From Meishania litoralis (lineage in GTDB: Bacteria; Bacteroidota; Bacteroidia; Flavobacteriales; Flavobacteriaceae), in the NCBI RefSeq assembly GCF_042611095.1, contig NZ_JBHFPV010000004.1, positions 62,001 to 126,000 on the forward strand: a DNA stretch of 64,000 nt, given 5' to 3'. The position numbers and the translations under genes were made by a program. Numbering within the stretch: position 1 is the stretch's first letter; each line of letters starts with the position of its first letter. The notes below the pieces were generated by a model. The model made no database searches. It worked only from the letters and a program-made list of their open reading frames with translations, and was not told the DNA's origin. This document shows, piece after piece, positions 51,259 through 60,348 of this stretch.

Positions 51259-54200
51259 ATGGCGGAAAGTGGTTTTAAACGTTGGAACCTGATTTTAGGG
51301 TGGTCTGTTTTTGCTTTGGCCCTCTTGGTCTATGGCATTACCGTTGAACCTACCGTAAGTTTTTGGGATGCTGGCGAATATATTGCCACTTCGGCCAAAT
51401 TGCAGATTGCGCATCCGCCCGGTGCGCCCTTGTTGCAAATGATCGGGGCGTTCTTTGCATCGTTCGCGACCGACAGATCCCAGATTGCCCTAGCGGTGAA
51501 TTATGTTTCGGTGGTTTCGAGTGCTTTTACCATTCTCTTTTTATTCTGGACGATTACCAACTTAGCACGAAAATTGATTTCCCGAAAAGACAAGATTTCC
51601 GGGGTGCAGAATATGGCGATTCTCGGCAGTGGTTTTATCGGTGCGTTGGCCTTTACTTTCTCAGATAGCTTTTGGTTCAATGCGACCGAGACCGAAGTGT
51701 ATTCCATGGCGAGCCTTATCATGGCTCTACTGCTTTGGCTCGGTCTTAAGTGGGTGCATAATCTCGGATCGCCCCGAAGTGACAAGTGGTTAATCTTGAT
51801 CGCATTTGTAATCGGGCTTACCTTCGGTATTCAGTTCATGGGCTTTTTGGCGATTCCATCCATCGGATTGCTTATTTATTTTAAACGATTTGAGATTATT
51901 ACACCAAAGAACTTCATAATCGCGAATGTAGCGGCTGTGGCCCTGTTGCTGTTGGTCTTTAAATTTTCGTTGACCTATGTATTGAAAATGTTCGGGTGGA
52001 GCGAGGTGTTTTTTGTAAATACCATCGGATTGCCCTTCAATTCGGGTAGTTTGATTATGGGCATTCTTTTGGCGACCGTATTTTTCTTGGCCTTGCGCCA
52101 TACCCAAAAAAGAAACCTGCGAACTGCGAACACCATTATATTGGTACTGCTGTTCTTGGTTTTGGGATTTTCCTCGTGGCTGATGCTTCCCATTCGTGCA
52201 AACGCTAAAACGGTGATCAATGAGAACGACCCCGACAATGCCCGTACCCTATTGGCCTATTACAACCGTGAAATATATCCAGCACCGGCAAGTCCGTTTT
52301 ACGGGGCCTATTATTCCGATAAATTTGCCGATGACCACCCCGATAAAGATGACCATCCCAAATATGAAAAGGATCATATCACCGGAAAATATATTGTCGT
52401 CAATTCTTATAAGGGCGCTTTACGAGGGGATAGTCCCCAACATACGGGTTGGCTCCCCCGAATGTGGAGTTCGCAAAATGCCGAAAATTATATGCGTTAT
52501 TATGGGCCGCTCGAATTTACCGTTAAAAGGGAGTTTCAAGGCAATTCGGACTTGCAGCGGGCAGCCGAGACCATACGAACGCAATATGCCGATGGAGAAA
52601 TCGATACGGAAGGCTACATAAAGTTTTTGACAGATGCCTCTGATTATATCGAGGTTCGGCCACCAACGGTTTGGCAGAATATCGAATACCTCTTTCACTT
52701 TCAACTGGGCTACATGTATTTGAGGTATTTTATGTGGAATTTTGTAGGGCGACAAAACGATGAACAGGGCCGTTTCGATGGCAATGGCGAATGGTTGAGC
52801 GGTATTGGTTTTATTGACGGTCTTCGGTTGGGAAATCAAGAAAACCTTCCTTCGGAAGAACTTGATAATAAGGCGCGAAACACTTATTTCTTTCTGCCTT
52901 TGTTATTGGGACTGGTCGGCTTGGTCTTTCAATTCCAAAAAGATTGGAAACAATTTTGGGTGCTGATGGTGTTCTTCCTGTTTACGGGCTTGGCCATTCA
53001 ATTTTATACGAACCCACCCATATTCCAACCACGTGAACGCGACTATTCCTTGGTCGGATCTTTCTATGTTTTTGCCATTTGGATCGGGTTAGGGGTTTAC
53101 GGCCTTTTTGAGGAGTTCAAAAAATTTGTAAAACCCAAAATGATGCTTCCTATCGTTTTGGTCGTGTGTTTTGTTGCCGTACCCGCATTGATGGCCCAAC
53201 AAAATTGGGACGACCATGACCGCTCGGATAGATACACGGCACTTGCGATGGCGAAATCTTACCTCGATTCCACAAAAAAAGAGGCGGGGTCGATACTTTT
53301 TACGATCGGCGATATCGATACCTTTCCGTTATGGTACGCCCAGGAAATCGAAGGCTATAGAACCGACACACGGGTAATCGTTACTACCTATTTCAACACC
53401 GATTGGTACATCGACCAGATGAAACGAAGGGCCTATGAAAGTGAACCCATTCCGTCTCAGTTGACACATGATCTGTACCGATATGGTTCGCGCGATGTCA
53501 TTTACTACGCCCCGATGACCGATACCCGATGGCCGATACAGGATTTTATGAAATGGGTCGCTAGTGACAGTCCGCAGACCAAGGTCAAAAGTTTGATGGA
53601 AAAGCAGGGAAGGGATATTTCAAACTTTTCGGATGGGTATCTAGACGCGGTTTTTTATCCCACGAACAAAATCCGGGTACCTGTAAACAAAGATAAAGTG
53701 TTGGCCACGGGCCTGGTAAAACCTGAAGACGCTGACCTAATCGTTGATCATATCGATATAGACCTGCCCGAGACCGGCATCGGAAAGGGAAGTCTGCTGA
53801 TGTTGGATATTATTGCCAACAACGATTGGGAGCGCCCTATTTATTTCTCCGGGGGAAGTTTTGACGAACAGGAATACATCTGGATGAGCGATTATCTACA
53901 ATTGGATGGCCTGGTCTATAAATTGGTGCCGATCAAGACGAAGAATACCAGTATTTTTGAAAAAGGAAGGATAGATTCCGATTTGATGTACGATATCGTC
54001 ATGAAATGGGATTGGGGCAATTCGGGAAGCCCTGATATCTACCACGATCCGCAGACCAGAAAACAGGGCGGAGTCTCGAACCGTATCGCATTGGCGCGCC
54101 TTTTGGAAAAATTATTGGAAGAAAACAAAATCGAAAAGGCCAGAAAAATTATCGAATTGGCGATGGTAAACATTCCCCTTGAACATTTCGGATACTACAC

Positions 54201-54489
54201 CTTTGTAGTGCCTTTTTTTGACGGGTACTACAAGGTGGGCGAGCCCGAAAAAGCGAACCGATTGTTCCATCGATTAAAATGCGTCTATCAAGAACGGCTT
54301 GACTATTGCAATTCCGTTCCTATGAATGAACAATTCGTCCAAATCGAAACGATTTTGGCCGATTTACAGGGCTATCGACGACTGATCGATGTACTCGAAG
54401 AAAATAAAGAGCGGGAAATGGCCGAACGGGAAACCTTGGTTTTCAATGAGTATGCCGATTTGTTTCAGAAGGTCTTGAGTCAGTACTGA
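51259..54489 (+). CDS. DUF2723 polytopic membrane protein (glycosyltransferase-like)
   Basis: 1076 residues. The N-terminal third has many membrane helices and the DUF2723 signature VEPTVSFWDAGEYIATSAKLQIAHPPGAPL, which resembles the first loop of lipid-linked sugar transferases (C-type GT fold, with an acidic pair in FWDAGE). The eukaryotic relative TMEM260 is an O-mannosyltransferase, so a protein-glycosylation role is plausible. The C-terminal half is soluble, with ILFTIGDIDTFPLWYAQEIEGYRTDTRVI, and ends in TPR-like helices. This is a normal flavobacterial architecture. Confidence 0.88.
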   Translation: MAESGFKRWNLILGWSVFALALLVYGITVEPTVSFWDAGEYIATSAKLQIAHPPGAPLLQMIGAFFASFATDRSQIALAVNYVSVVSSAFTILFLFWTITNLARKLISRKDKISGVQNMAILGSGFIGALAFTFSDSFWFNATETEVYSMASLIMALLLWLGLKWVHNLGSPRSDKWLILIAFVIGLTFGIQFMGFLAIPSIGLLIYFKRFEIITPKNFIIANVAAVALLLLVFKFSLTYVLKMFGWSEVFFVNTIGLPFNSGSLIMGILLATVFFLALRHTQKRNLRTANTIILVLLFLVLGFSSWLMLPIRANAKTVINENDPDNARTLLAYYNREIYPAPASPFYGAYYSDKFADDHPDKDDHPKYEKDHITGKYIVVNSYKGALRGDSPQHTGWLPRMWSSQNAENYMRYYGPLEFTVKREFQGNSDLQRAAETIRTQYADGEIDTEGYIKFLTDASDYIEVRPPTVWQNIEYLFHFQLGYMYLRYFMWNFVGRQNDEQGRFDGNGEWLSGIGFIDGLRLGNQENLPSEELDNKARNTYFFLPLLLGLVGLVFQFQKDWKQFWVLMVFFLFTGLAIQFYTNPPIFQPRERDYSLVGSFYVFAIWIGLGVYGLFEEFKKFVKPKMMLPIVLVVCFVAVPALMAQQNWDDHDRSDRYTALAMAKSYLDSTKKEAGSILFTIGDIDTFPLWYAQEIEGYRTDTRVIVTTYFNTDWYIDQMKRRAYESEPIPSQLTHDLYRYGSRDVIYYAPMTDTRWPIQDFMKWVASDSPQTKVKSLMEKQGRDISNFSDGYLDAVFYPTNKIRVPVNKDKVLATGLVKPEDADLIVDHIDIDLPETGIGKGSLLMLDIIANNDWERPIYFSGGSFDEQEYIWMSDYLQLDGLVYKLVPIKTKNTSIFEKGRIDSDLMYDIVMKWDWGNSGSPDIYHDPQTRKQGGVSNRIALARLLEKLLEENKIEKARKIIELAMVNIPLEHFGYYTFVVPFFDGYYKVGEPEKANRLFHRLKCVYQERLDYCNSVPMNEQFVQIETILADLQGYRRLIDVLEENKEREMAERETLVFNEYADLFQKVLSQY

Positions 54490-54577
54490 TTTTATTGCTT
54501 GTTTGAAATATAAAAAAGGGCCGTACGTTGTAAATAGGCATGCGTTTGGTGTGCTTTTCATTTAATAGACTTGACAA

Positions 54578-55069
54578 ATGAGCAAATTTAAAATTATTGC
54601 GGTTTTAATATTGATTTGGACAAGTGGGCTTAACGCCCAGGAAATTACAGTTTTTCCAGGGTTCTGGAGTGCGGAGTATTATCAAGATGATGAGCGGATA
54701 AGTAAAAAAGAAGTGAAAGCTTTAATGGCAAAGAACGAAGAAATAAATGCGTATTGGAAGAAATCAAAAACTCAAGGCACTATAAGTTCTGTTGGTTTGG
54801 TGGCCGAATTCGGATTTGCCCTTTGGATGTATGCCGAGATCTTGAATGATGACCCTTATTTGAGCAATCGGGATAAAGCTAAAAACGCATTAGGTCCGGC
54901 TTTTGGAGTTTTGGGATCGGGTGTGGTCACCGGTATATTCATGTACGCTTCAAGCAAATCAAAAAAGAAAGCGATTTTGGCCTACAACAAACAGTTTGAC
55001 AACAAAACTACTTTCCGTTTAGTGCCCACGAGTAATAAAAACGGTGTTGGGCTTGCGTTGAGATTTTAA
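54578..55069 (+). CDS. Hypothetical exported membrane-associated protein
   Basis: 163 residues with a signal peptide (MSKFKIIAVLILIWTSGLNAQ), a polar segment (ISKKEVKALMAKNEEINAYWKKSK) and two moderately hydrophobic stretches (VGLVAEFGFALWMYAEIL; AFGVLGSGVVTGIFMYA), followed by a basic loop and a terminal aromatic (GLALRF). I do not recognise the family. The lysine/asparagine-rich preface resembles other Bacteroidota proteins that end in an outer-membrane-type motif. Its stop is 1 base from the convergent gldA stop. Confidence 0.7.
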   Translation: MSKFKIIAVLILIWTSGLNAQEITVFPGFWSAEYYQDDERISKKEVKALMAKNEEINAYWKKSKTQGTISSVGLVAEFGFALWMYAEILNDDPYLSNRDKAKNALGPAFGVLGSGVVTGIFMYASSKSKKKAILAYNKQFDNKTTFRLVPTSNKNGVGLALRF

Positions 55070-55070
55070 A

Positions 55071-55967
55071 TCATTTGTTCGTCAATTCCGTAAACAATCC
55101 TTCCAAATTCCTGTTTTTTCGGCTTAATTGAAGTGTTTTTAGTTGGTTGTCATGGGCAAAATCAAAGATGGTAGGGCGCATATCTTTTAGAGTGTCGAAG
55201 GTTATCTCATAGACAAAACCACCGGTATTCTTTACTTTTGTTACATTGGGCAATTGACTTAAAAATGCCTCTTCTACACGGTAGTCGAACTCCACTTCGA
55301 TAATTTGCTCTTCTTCGCCACGAAGATCGGCGAGTTTTTTGTCGGCCACCAAGACCCCTTTGTTGATTATCAACACTCGGTCGCATACCGCCTCGACCTC
55401 TTTCATGATGTGTGTTGAAAGCAAAATGGTCTTTTGTTTTCCTATTTCGCGGATCAGTTTTCGTATTTCGAGAAGTTGGTTAGGGTCGAGGCCGGTGGTA
55501 GGTTCGTCCAAGATCAAAACATCGGGATCGTGTATCAAGGCCGCTGCGAGGCCTACGCGTTGGCGATAGCCTTTTGAGAGCTGTCCGATTTTTTTGTGGG
55601 CTTCAGGTGATAGTCCTGTTTGTTCGATAACCTCGGTAATTCGATTTTTGTTTGTTTGGTAGGCCTCGGCATTGAATGCCAGGTATTCCTTGACGTACAT
55701 ATCCAAATACAACGGATTATGTTCCGGTAGGTAACCGATACTTTTTTGAACATTTTTTTTATCCTTCAGCACATCAAAAGCATTGACTTCGGCATTACCT
55801 TCATCCGCTTCGTGATAGGTGGTCAAAATTTTCAACATGGTAGATTTCCCTGCTCCGTTGGGGCCCAAAAATCCGACGATTTCTCCTTTATTGATTTTAA
55901 ATGTCACATCGTTCAACGCCTTTTGCGCCCCGAAGGATTTACTGATATTTTGTACCCAGATCGACAT
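55071..55967 (-). CDS. gldA: Gliding-motility ABC transporter ATP-binding subunit
   Basis: 298 residues, the usual GldA length. Walker A GPNGAGKST (about residues 36-44), signature LSKGYRQRVGLAAALI, Walker B DVLILDEPTTGLDP and the switch histidine in LLSTHIMKEVEA are intact. The C-terminal extension (EEQIIEVEFDYRVEEAFLSQLPNV onward) is the GldA-type tail. GldA works with the membrane proteins GldF and GldG, which are not in the window, as is usual because gldA lies apart from them. Confidence 0.9.
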   Translation of the reverse strand: MSIWVQNISKSFGAQKALNDVTFKINKGEIVGFLGPNGAGKSTMLKILTTYHEADEGNAEVNAFDVLKDKKNVQKSIGYLPEHNPLYLDMYVKEYLAFNAEAYQTNKNRITEVIEQTGLSPEAHKKIGQLSKGYRQRVGLAAALIHDPDVLILDEPTTGLDPNQLLEIRKLIREIGKQKTILLSTHIMKEVEAVCDRVLIINKGVLVADKKLADLRGEEEQIIEVEFDYRVEEAFLSQLPNVTKVKNTGGFVYEITFDTLKDMRPTIFDFAHDNQLKTLQLSRKNRNLEGLFTELTNK

Positions 55968-56155
55968 GTGTAGAGAATTTATCCAAAATTAAACAATAAA
56001 GACTGTATTATAGGGGTTCATTACTTTCTTATGGGATACTGCTATGGAAAAATCACCTTGATCGATGTTCCCAATCCTTGAGAAAACAAAAAAAAATGTT
56101 CTAAAAACGACATTTTTAAATTTAATTCTTACTTTAGCCCAAGTTTAAGTGTATT

Positions 56156-56227
56156 ATGACTAGGCAATATTTTTATAACGGTTTCTATTTTTACTTCTTT
56201 TTCAAAAGAAGTACGGGACTGTTATAG
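56156..56227 (+). CDS. Phe/Tyr-rich leader peptide of the aromatic operon attenuator
   Basis: A 23-residue frame starts at ATG 56156 and stops at TAG 56225. Residues 5-16 read YFYNGFYFYFFF: six Phe and four Tyr codons in twelve. The rest is MTRQ before and KRSTGLL after. Ribosomes short of charged Phe or Tyr tRNA would stall inside this block. The codons for residues 19-22 contain ACGGGACT, one arm of the antiterminator. It is too short to be found as an ordinary gene, but its composition and place leave little doubt. Confidence 0.9.
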   Translation: MTRQYFYNGFYFYFFFKRSTGLL

Positions 56228-56279
56228 ATATTGTAAGATATAAAACAAGTTAAAGTCCCGTGAAAAACGGGACTTTTTT
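56193..56279 (+). promoter_or_regulatory. Transcription attenuator of the pheA-aminotransferase-tyrA-aroG/CM operon
   Basis: The terminator is AAGTCCCGT (56253-56261) with ACGGGACTT (56267-56275) and six T. The antiterminator pairs ACGGGACT (56213-56220) with AGTCCCGT (56254-56261). An upstream hairpin ACTTCTTT/AAAGAAGT (56193-56212) abuts it. With Phe/Tyr plentiful the ribosome reaches the stop at 56225 and covers 56213-56220, so the terminator forms. Stalling earlier frees the antiterminator. The preceding part of the 336-base gap holds the leader promoter region, with a TACTTTAG box near 56132. Confidence 0.88.
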
Positions 56280-56303
56280 GTTTTTCATTCTAAACGTACG
56301 ACA

Positions 56304-57131
56304 ATGCCATTGAAGATAGCGATTCAGGGGATCAAGGGATCCAACCACCATCAAGTGGCCAAGGAGTATTATGGCCATGACATCGATTTGGTGGAATGTC
56401 TGTCGTTTCACGATTTGGTAGACCGTTTGTTGGAGGGCAAGGCGGACAAAGGTATAATGGCAATCGAGAACTCGATAGCGGGATCCATCATACCGAATTA
56501 CGCCCTGATAGATGATAACGGGCTCCATATTATCGGAGAACATTATTTGAACATCAACCATAACCTAATGGGGTTGAAAGGGCAAAGTATTACCGATATT
56601 TTTGAAGTACGTTCGCACCCCATGGCGCTATTGCAATGTCGCGAGTATTTGAAAACACAGCCCCATATCAAGATGGTCGAAGATGTCGATACGGCGGAAA
56701 CCGCAAAGCGGATACAGGAAAAAAACCTTAAAGGTATTGCCGCGATCGCCCCAAAAGGGGCCGCGGAACTCTACGGGCTCGAGATTATCGTTCCTGAGAT
56801 CCAGACGATTAAAAACAATGCCACACGTTTCATTGTGGTAAAAACAAAGAATAAAGAACTTCCCAAAAAGGAAATCAACAAGGCCTCGGTACGATTTGTT
56901 ACCGATCATAAACGCGGTAGTTTGGCCACGGTACTCAATGTTATGAGCGATTGTAACCTGAACCTGACCAAGATCCAGTCATTGCCGATTATCGAAACAC
57001 CTTGGAAATACGCTTTTTTTGTGGATGTCACTTTTGACGAGTTCGAACATTTTGCCAAGGCCAAATCGTTATTGAACATCATGCTCGAAGATTTTAAAGT
57101 ACTTGGTGAATACAAAAATGCCAGATTATGA
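56304..57131 (+). CDS. pheA: Prephenate dehydratase
   Basis: Converts prephenate to phenylpyruvate. 275 residues: a PDT domain (LKIAIQGIKGSNHHQVAKEYYG; MAIENSIAGSIIPNYALI; catalytic NNATRFIVV) and a C-terminal ACT domain. The usual Phe-binding motifs are altered: ESRP reads QSLP in LTKIQSLPIIETPW, and GALV reads GSLA. Feedback by Phe may therefore be weak, which fits control by the attenuator instead. It overlaps the next gene by 4 bases (ATGA). Confidence 0.95.
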   Translation: MPLKIAIQGIKGSNHHQVAKEYYGHDIDLVECLSFHDLVDRLLEGKADKGIMAIENSIAGSIIPNYALIDDNGLHIIGEHYLNINHNLMGLKGQSITDIFEVRSHPMALLQCREYLKTQPHIKMVEDVDTAETAKRIQEKNLKGIAAIAPKGAAELYGLEIIVPEIQTIKNNATRFIVVKTKNKELPKKEINKASVRFVTDHKRGSLATVLNVMSDCNLNLTKIQSLPIIETPWKYAFFVDVTFDEFEHFAKAKSLLNIMLEDFKVLGEYKNARL

Positions 57132-58273
57132 TACGTACGGCGGATCGTTTACATACCGTTGAAGAGTACTACTTCTCAAAAAAATTACGCGAGGTACGCG
57201 GTCTTATTGCCGAAGGAAAGCCGATTATCAACATGGGTATCGGTAGTCCCGATTTGGCACCTTCGAAAGACATAATCGATGCGATGCAGAATGCAGTTTT
57301 GGATCCTGGGGCGCATCAATATCAAAGCTATCAGGGCTTGCCCGAACTACGGGAGGCGATCGCTGATTTTTATGCATCTAAGTTTAAAGTCGATATCGAT
57401 CCCGTAAACGGTATTTTGCCATTGATGGGTTCTAAGGAGGGAATCATGCATATCAGCATGGCTTTTCTAAACCCTAGGGATGAAGCGTTGATACCGAATC
57501 CGGGCTACCCAACTTACAATGCGGTGACAAAGCTGGTCGGTGCGATTGACAGAAGCTACAATTTGAAGGATGAGGATGGATGGTTTCCCGACTTGAACGA
57601 ATTACAGCGTCAAGATCTTTCAAAGGTAAAGTTGATGTGGGTAAGCTATCCGCATATGCCGACCGGGGCCATGGCCAGTAAATCACAGCTCGAACAACTG
57701 GTCGCTTTCGCCAAGAAGAACGATATACTTTTGGTGAACGATAATCCGTACAGTTTTGTGTTGAGTAATGACCCCATCAGCATTTTGTCCATAGAAGGTG
57801 CGAAAGATGTCGCCCTCGAGCTGAATTCGTTGAGCAAGACCTTTAACATGGCCGGCTGGCGCGTGGGGATGGTTTTGGGCAATACCGACCATATCAATGC
57901 TATTCTCAAAGTAAAGAGCAATATGGATTCTGGGATGTTCTACGGCATTCAAAAAGGTGCCATCGTGGCTTTGAAGAGCGGTCCCGATTGGTTCGAAGGT
58001 CTTGACAAGGTTTATACCTCGCGTAGGGAATTGATGTTTCAATTAGCTGATAAACTCGATTGTACGTATGATCGCAGTGCGGTTGGAATGTTCGTTTGGG
58101 CCAAACTACCTCCCGGTAGCGAACCATCAGAAGCATTTATTGACAGGGTGTTGTACGAAAAGAACATTTTTATCGCCCCAGGAACGATTTTTGGGACCAA
58201 TGGTGAAGGTTATATTCGATTTTCACTTTGTGTGACTAAAGAAAAGATTCGAGAAGCGTTGGAAAGGTTTTAG
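57128..58273 (+). CDS. PLP aminotransferase, probably aromatic/aspartate type
   Basis: 381 residues of fold type I: INMGIGSPDLAPSKDIIDAM, YQSYQGLPELREAIADFY, NPGYPTYNAVTKLVGA, and the PLP lysine in LNSLSKTFNMAGWRVGMVLG. Its location between pheA and tyrA indicates the final transamination to Phe and Tyr. The exact specificity cannot be read from the sequence. Confidence 0.93.
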   Translation: MIRTADRLHTVEEYYFSKKLREVRGLIAEGKPIINMGIGSPDLAPSKDIIDAMQNAVLDPGAHQYQSYQGLPELREAIADFYASKFKVDIDPVNGILPLMGSKEGIMHISMAFLNPRDEALIPNPGYPTYNAVTKLVGAIDRSYNLKDEDGWFPDLNELQRQDLSKVKLMWVSYPHMPTGAMASKSQLEQLVAFAKKNDILLVNDNPYSFVLSNDPISILSIEGAKDVALELNSLSKTFNMAGWRVGMVLGNTDHINAILKVKSNMDSGMFYGIQKGAIVALKSGPDWFEGLDKVYTSRRELMFQLADKLDCTYDRSAVGMFVWAKLPPGSEPSEAFIDRVLYEKNIFIAPGTIFGTNGEGYIRFSLCVTKEKIREALERF

Positions 58274-58370
58274 AGGTACGAAATATGATTTTGGAAATAA
58301 GTACTATGATTTTTGAAAAGAAAGTCGAAACACAAGAAATTTGCCTCCTTTGGAGGGGCCAGGGAAAGCC
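58274..58370. repeat. Low-complexity tract and degenerate GC-rich repeat before tyrA
   Basis: A GTACGAAATATGA-style tract is followed at 58344-58360 by CCTCCTTTGGAGGGGCC, a decayed copy of the CCCCCTTTGGGGG palindrome. It is in frame with tyrA through a TTG at 58341 but is probably untranslated. Confidence 0.55.
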
Positions 58371-59231
58371 ATGAAACTATTTATAATCGGTATCGGTTTG
58401 ATCGGGGGGTCTTTTGCAAAAGACATAAGGCGTCTGTATCCAGACACAACAATTTATGGTATAGATAGCAATCCGTCGCATCTTGATGAGGCCATGGCCT
58501 TGAAAATCATCGATGCGAAATCAGACTATGAAGATCTTGGCGTTGCCGATATGGTCGTTGTAGCCATTCCGGTCAATGCTTTGGTCGCCGAACTACCCAA
58601 GATATTGCATAAGGTTGGCGATGATTGTGTTGTAATCGATGGGGGATCGACAAAGAATTTAATTTGCGAAACCTTGGAAGACCATCCGAAACGAAGAAAT
58701 TATTTGGCATGCCATCCCATTGCCGGAACCGAGTTTTCGGGCCCTTCGGCGGCCATTGAAAGATTATACGAGGGTAAAACGAATATCATCTGTGAAGTCG
58801 AAAAGACCGCTTTCAAGTTGCAGGAAAGGGCACTTGAATTGTTTCGACAGATGGGTATGCGCATACGTTATATGAATCCTTTGGCGCATGACAAACATAT
58901 TGCCTATGTGTCGCATCTATCACATATCAGCTCTTTTATGTTGGGAAAAACCGTTATCGAGAAAGAGAAAAACGAACGTGATATTTTTGACATGGCAGGC
59001 AGTGGTTTTGAAAGTACCGTGCGATTGGCAAAGAGTTCGCCAGCCATGTGGACACCGATTTTTGAGCAGAACAGAGAAAATGTAATTGAAACGTTGCAAG
59101 AATATATCAATAACCTGCAAAAGTTCAAGGATCTGCTCGAAAAAGGAGACTATACGGGCATTTATAATGAAATGAACGACACAAATAAAATAAAGGAAAT
59201 ACTAAAAGGAATACCTCATAACAAACAATAA
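58371..59231 (+). CDS. tyrA: Prephenate dehydrogenase
   Basis: Oxidatively decarboxylates prephenate to 4-hydroxyphenylpyruvate. 287 residues from ATG 58371; the TTG at 58341 would add ten repeat-derived residues. It has the NAD fold LFIIGIGLIGGSFAKDIRRL, VIDGGSTKNLICE, HPIAGTEFSGPSAA and HDKHIAYVSHLSHISSFML. It starts after a repeat-filled gap of 97 bases and ends 1 base before the DAHP synthase start. Confidence 0.95.
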   Translation: MKLFIIGIGLIGGSFAKDIRRLYPDTTIYGIDSNPSHLDEAMALKIIDAKSDYEDLGVADMVVVAIPVNALVAELPKILHKVGDDCVVIDGGSTKNLICETLEDHPKRRNYLACHPIAGTEFSGPSAAIERLYEGKTNIICEVEKTAFKLQERALELFRQMGMRIRYMNPLAHDKHIAYVSHLSHISSFMLGKTVIEKEKNERDIFDMAGSGFESTVRLAKSSPAMWTPIFEQNRENVIETLQEYINNLQKFKDLLEKGDYTGIYNEMNDTNKIKEILKGIPHNKQ

Positions 59232-59232
59232 A

Positions 59233-60321
59233 ATGGAAAATACAAAGGAAATGAGAAAATGGTTGGACGACTTGAACTTGGGTCATCCTTTGGTGATTGC
59301 GGGCCCATGCAGTGCCGAGACAGAAGAACAGGTTTTAGGCATAGCACATAGTTTGAAAGATACCGATGTGAGCTATTATCGGGCAGGAATCTGGAAACCT
59401 AGAACCCGTCCGGGAAATTTTGAAGGAGTTGGGGCCTTGGGTTTGAAATGGTTGCAAAAAGTCAAAGATGAGACCGGCATGAAGACGGCGACCGAAGTTG
59501 CCAATCGCGCCCATGTAGAATTGGCTTTGGAGCATGACATTGATTTGTTATGGATAGGTGCGCGTTCGACCGTTAGTCCTTTTATCGTACAGGAAATCGC
59601 CGATGCTCTTGAAGGAACCGACAAGGTAGTCTTGATAAAGAACCCTGTGAATCCGGATCTTTCGCTCTGGTTGGGAGCTGTTGAACGTCTCAGCACAGCC
59701 AATATCAAAAAGTTAGGGGTTATACATAGGGGTTTTTCCACTTACGAAAAAACAAAATATCGAAACATTCCAGAGTGGCAGTTGGCAATCGATTTGCAGA
59801 CACGTTTTCCAGACCTGCCCATTATCAATGATCCTTCCCATATTACGGGAAAGCGCGATATGATTTTCGATGTCTCACAAACCGCATTGGACCTTAATTT
59901 CGATGGCTTGATGATTGAGACGCATCACGATCCAGATAACGCGTGGAGCGATGCCGCGCAGCAAGTGACCCCGAAAACCTTGGTTCAGATTATGAAAGAT
60001 CTCATAATTAGGAAAGAAAGTGACAGCGAAGCTGAATACAATGCAAAGTTGAGCAATCTAAGGGCCCAGATAGATATCTTCGACCATCAGCTGATCGAGA
60101 CCCTCGGCAAGCGAATGAAGGTTTCCGATAGTATCGGGGCTCTAAAAAAACAAAAAAACGTTGCCGTTCTGCAATCGAATCGATGGAACCAGATCCTTGG
60201 TGCCATGATTCTTGAAGGCGAATCAAAAGGCCTGAGCGAAGAATTCATTCTAAAGATGTTCAAGGCGATCCACCAAGAATCGATCAATCATCAAGAGAAG
60301 ATTATCAACGCAGAAATTTAA
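59233..60321 (+). CDS. Bifunctional DAHP synthase / chorismate mutase
   Basis: 362 residues joining the first and a branch step of aromatic synthesis. Residues 1-265 are a type I-beta DAHP synthase (LVIAGPCSAETEEQVL; YRAGIWKPRTRPGNFEGVG; VIHRGFSTYEKTKYRN; IINDPSHITGKRDMI). Residues about 270-362 are a C-terminal AroQ-type chorismate mutase (LSNLRAQIDIFDHQLIETLGKRMKVSDSIGALK). The mutase makes prephenate for PheA and TyrA upstream. Fusion in this order is normal in Bacteroidota and lets chorismate-pathway products regulate the synthase. Confidence 0.95.
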   Translation: MENTKEMRKWLDDLNLGHPLVIAGPCSAETEEQVLGIAHSLKDTDVSYYRAGIWKPRTRPGNFEGVGALGLKWLQKVKDETGMKTATEVANRAHVELALEHDIDLLWIGARSTVSPFIVQEIADALEGTDKVVLIKNPVNPDLSLWLGAVERLSTANIKKLGVIHRGFSTYEKTKYRNIPEWQLAIDLQTRFPDLPIINDPSHITGKRDMIFDVSQTALDLNFDGLMIETHHDPDNAWSDAAQQVTPKTLVQIMKDLIIRKESDSEAEYNAKLSNLRAQIDIFDHQLIETLGKRMKVSDSIGALKKQKNVAVLQSNRWNQILGAMILEGESKGLSEEFILKMFKAIHQESINHQEKIINAEI

Positions 60322-60348
60322 GTCGTTTAAACGTATTGTGACAAATAT

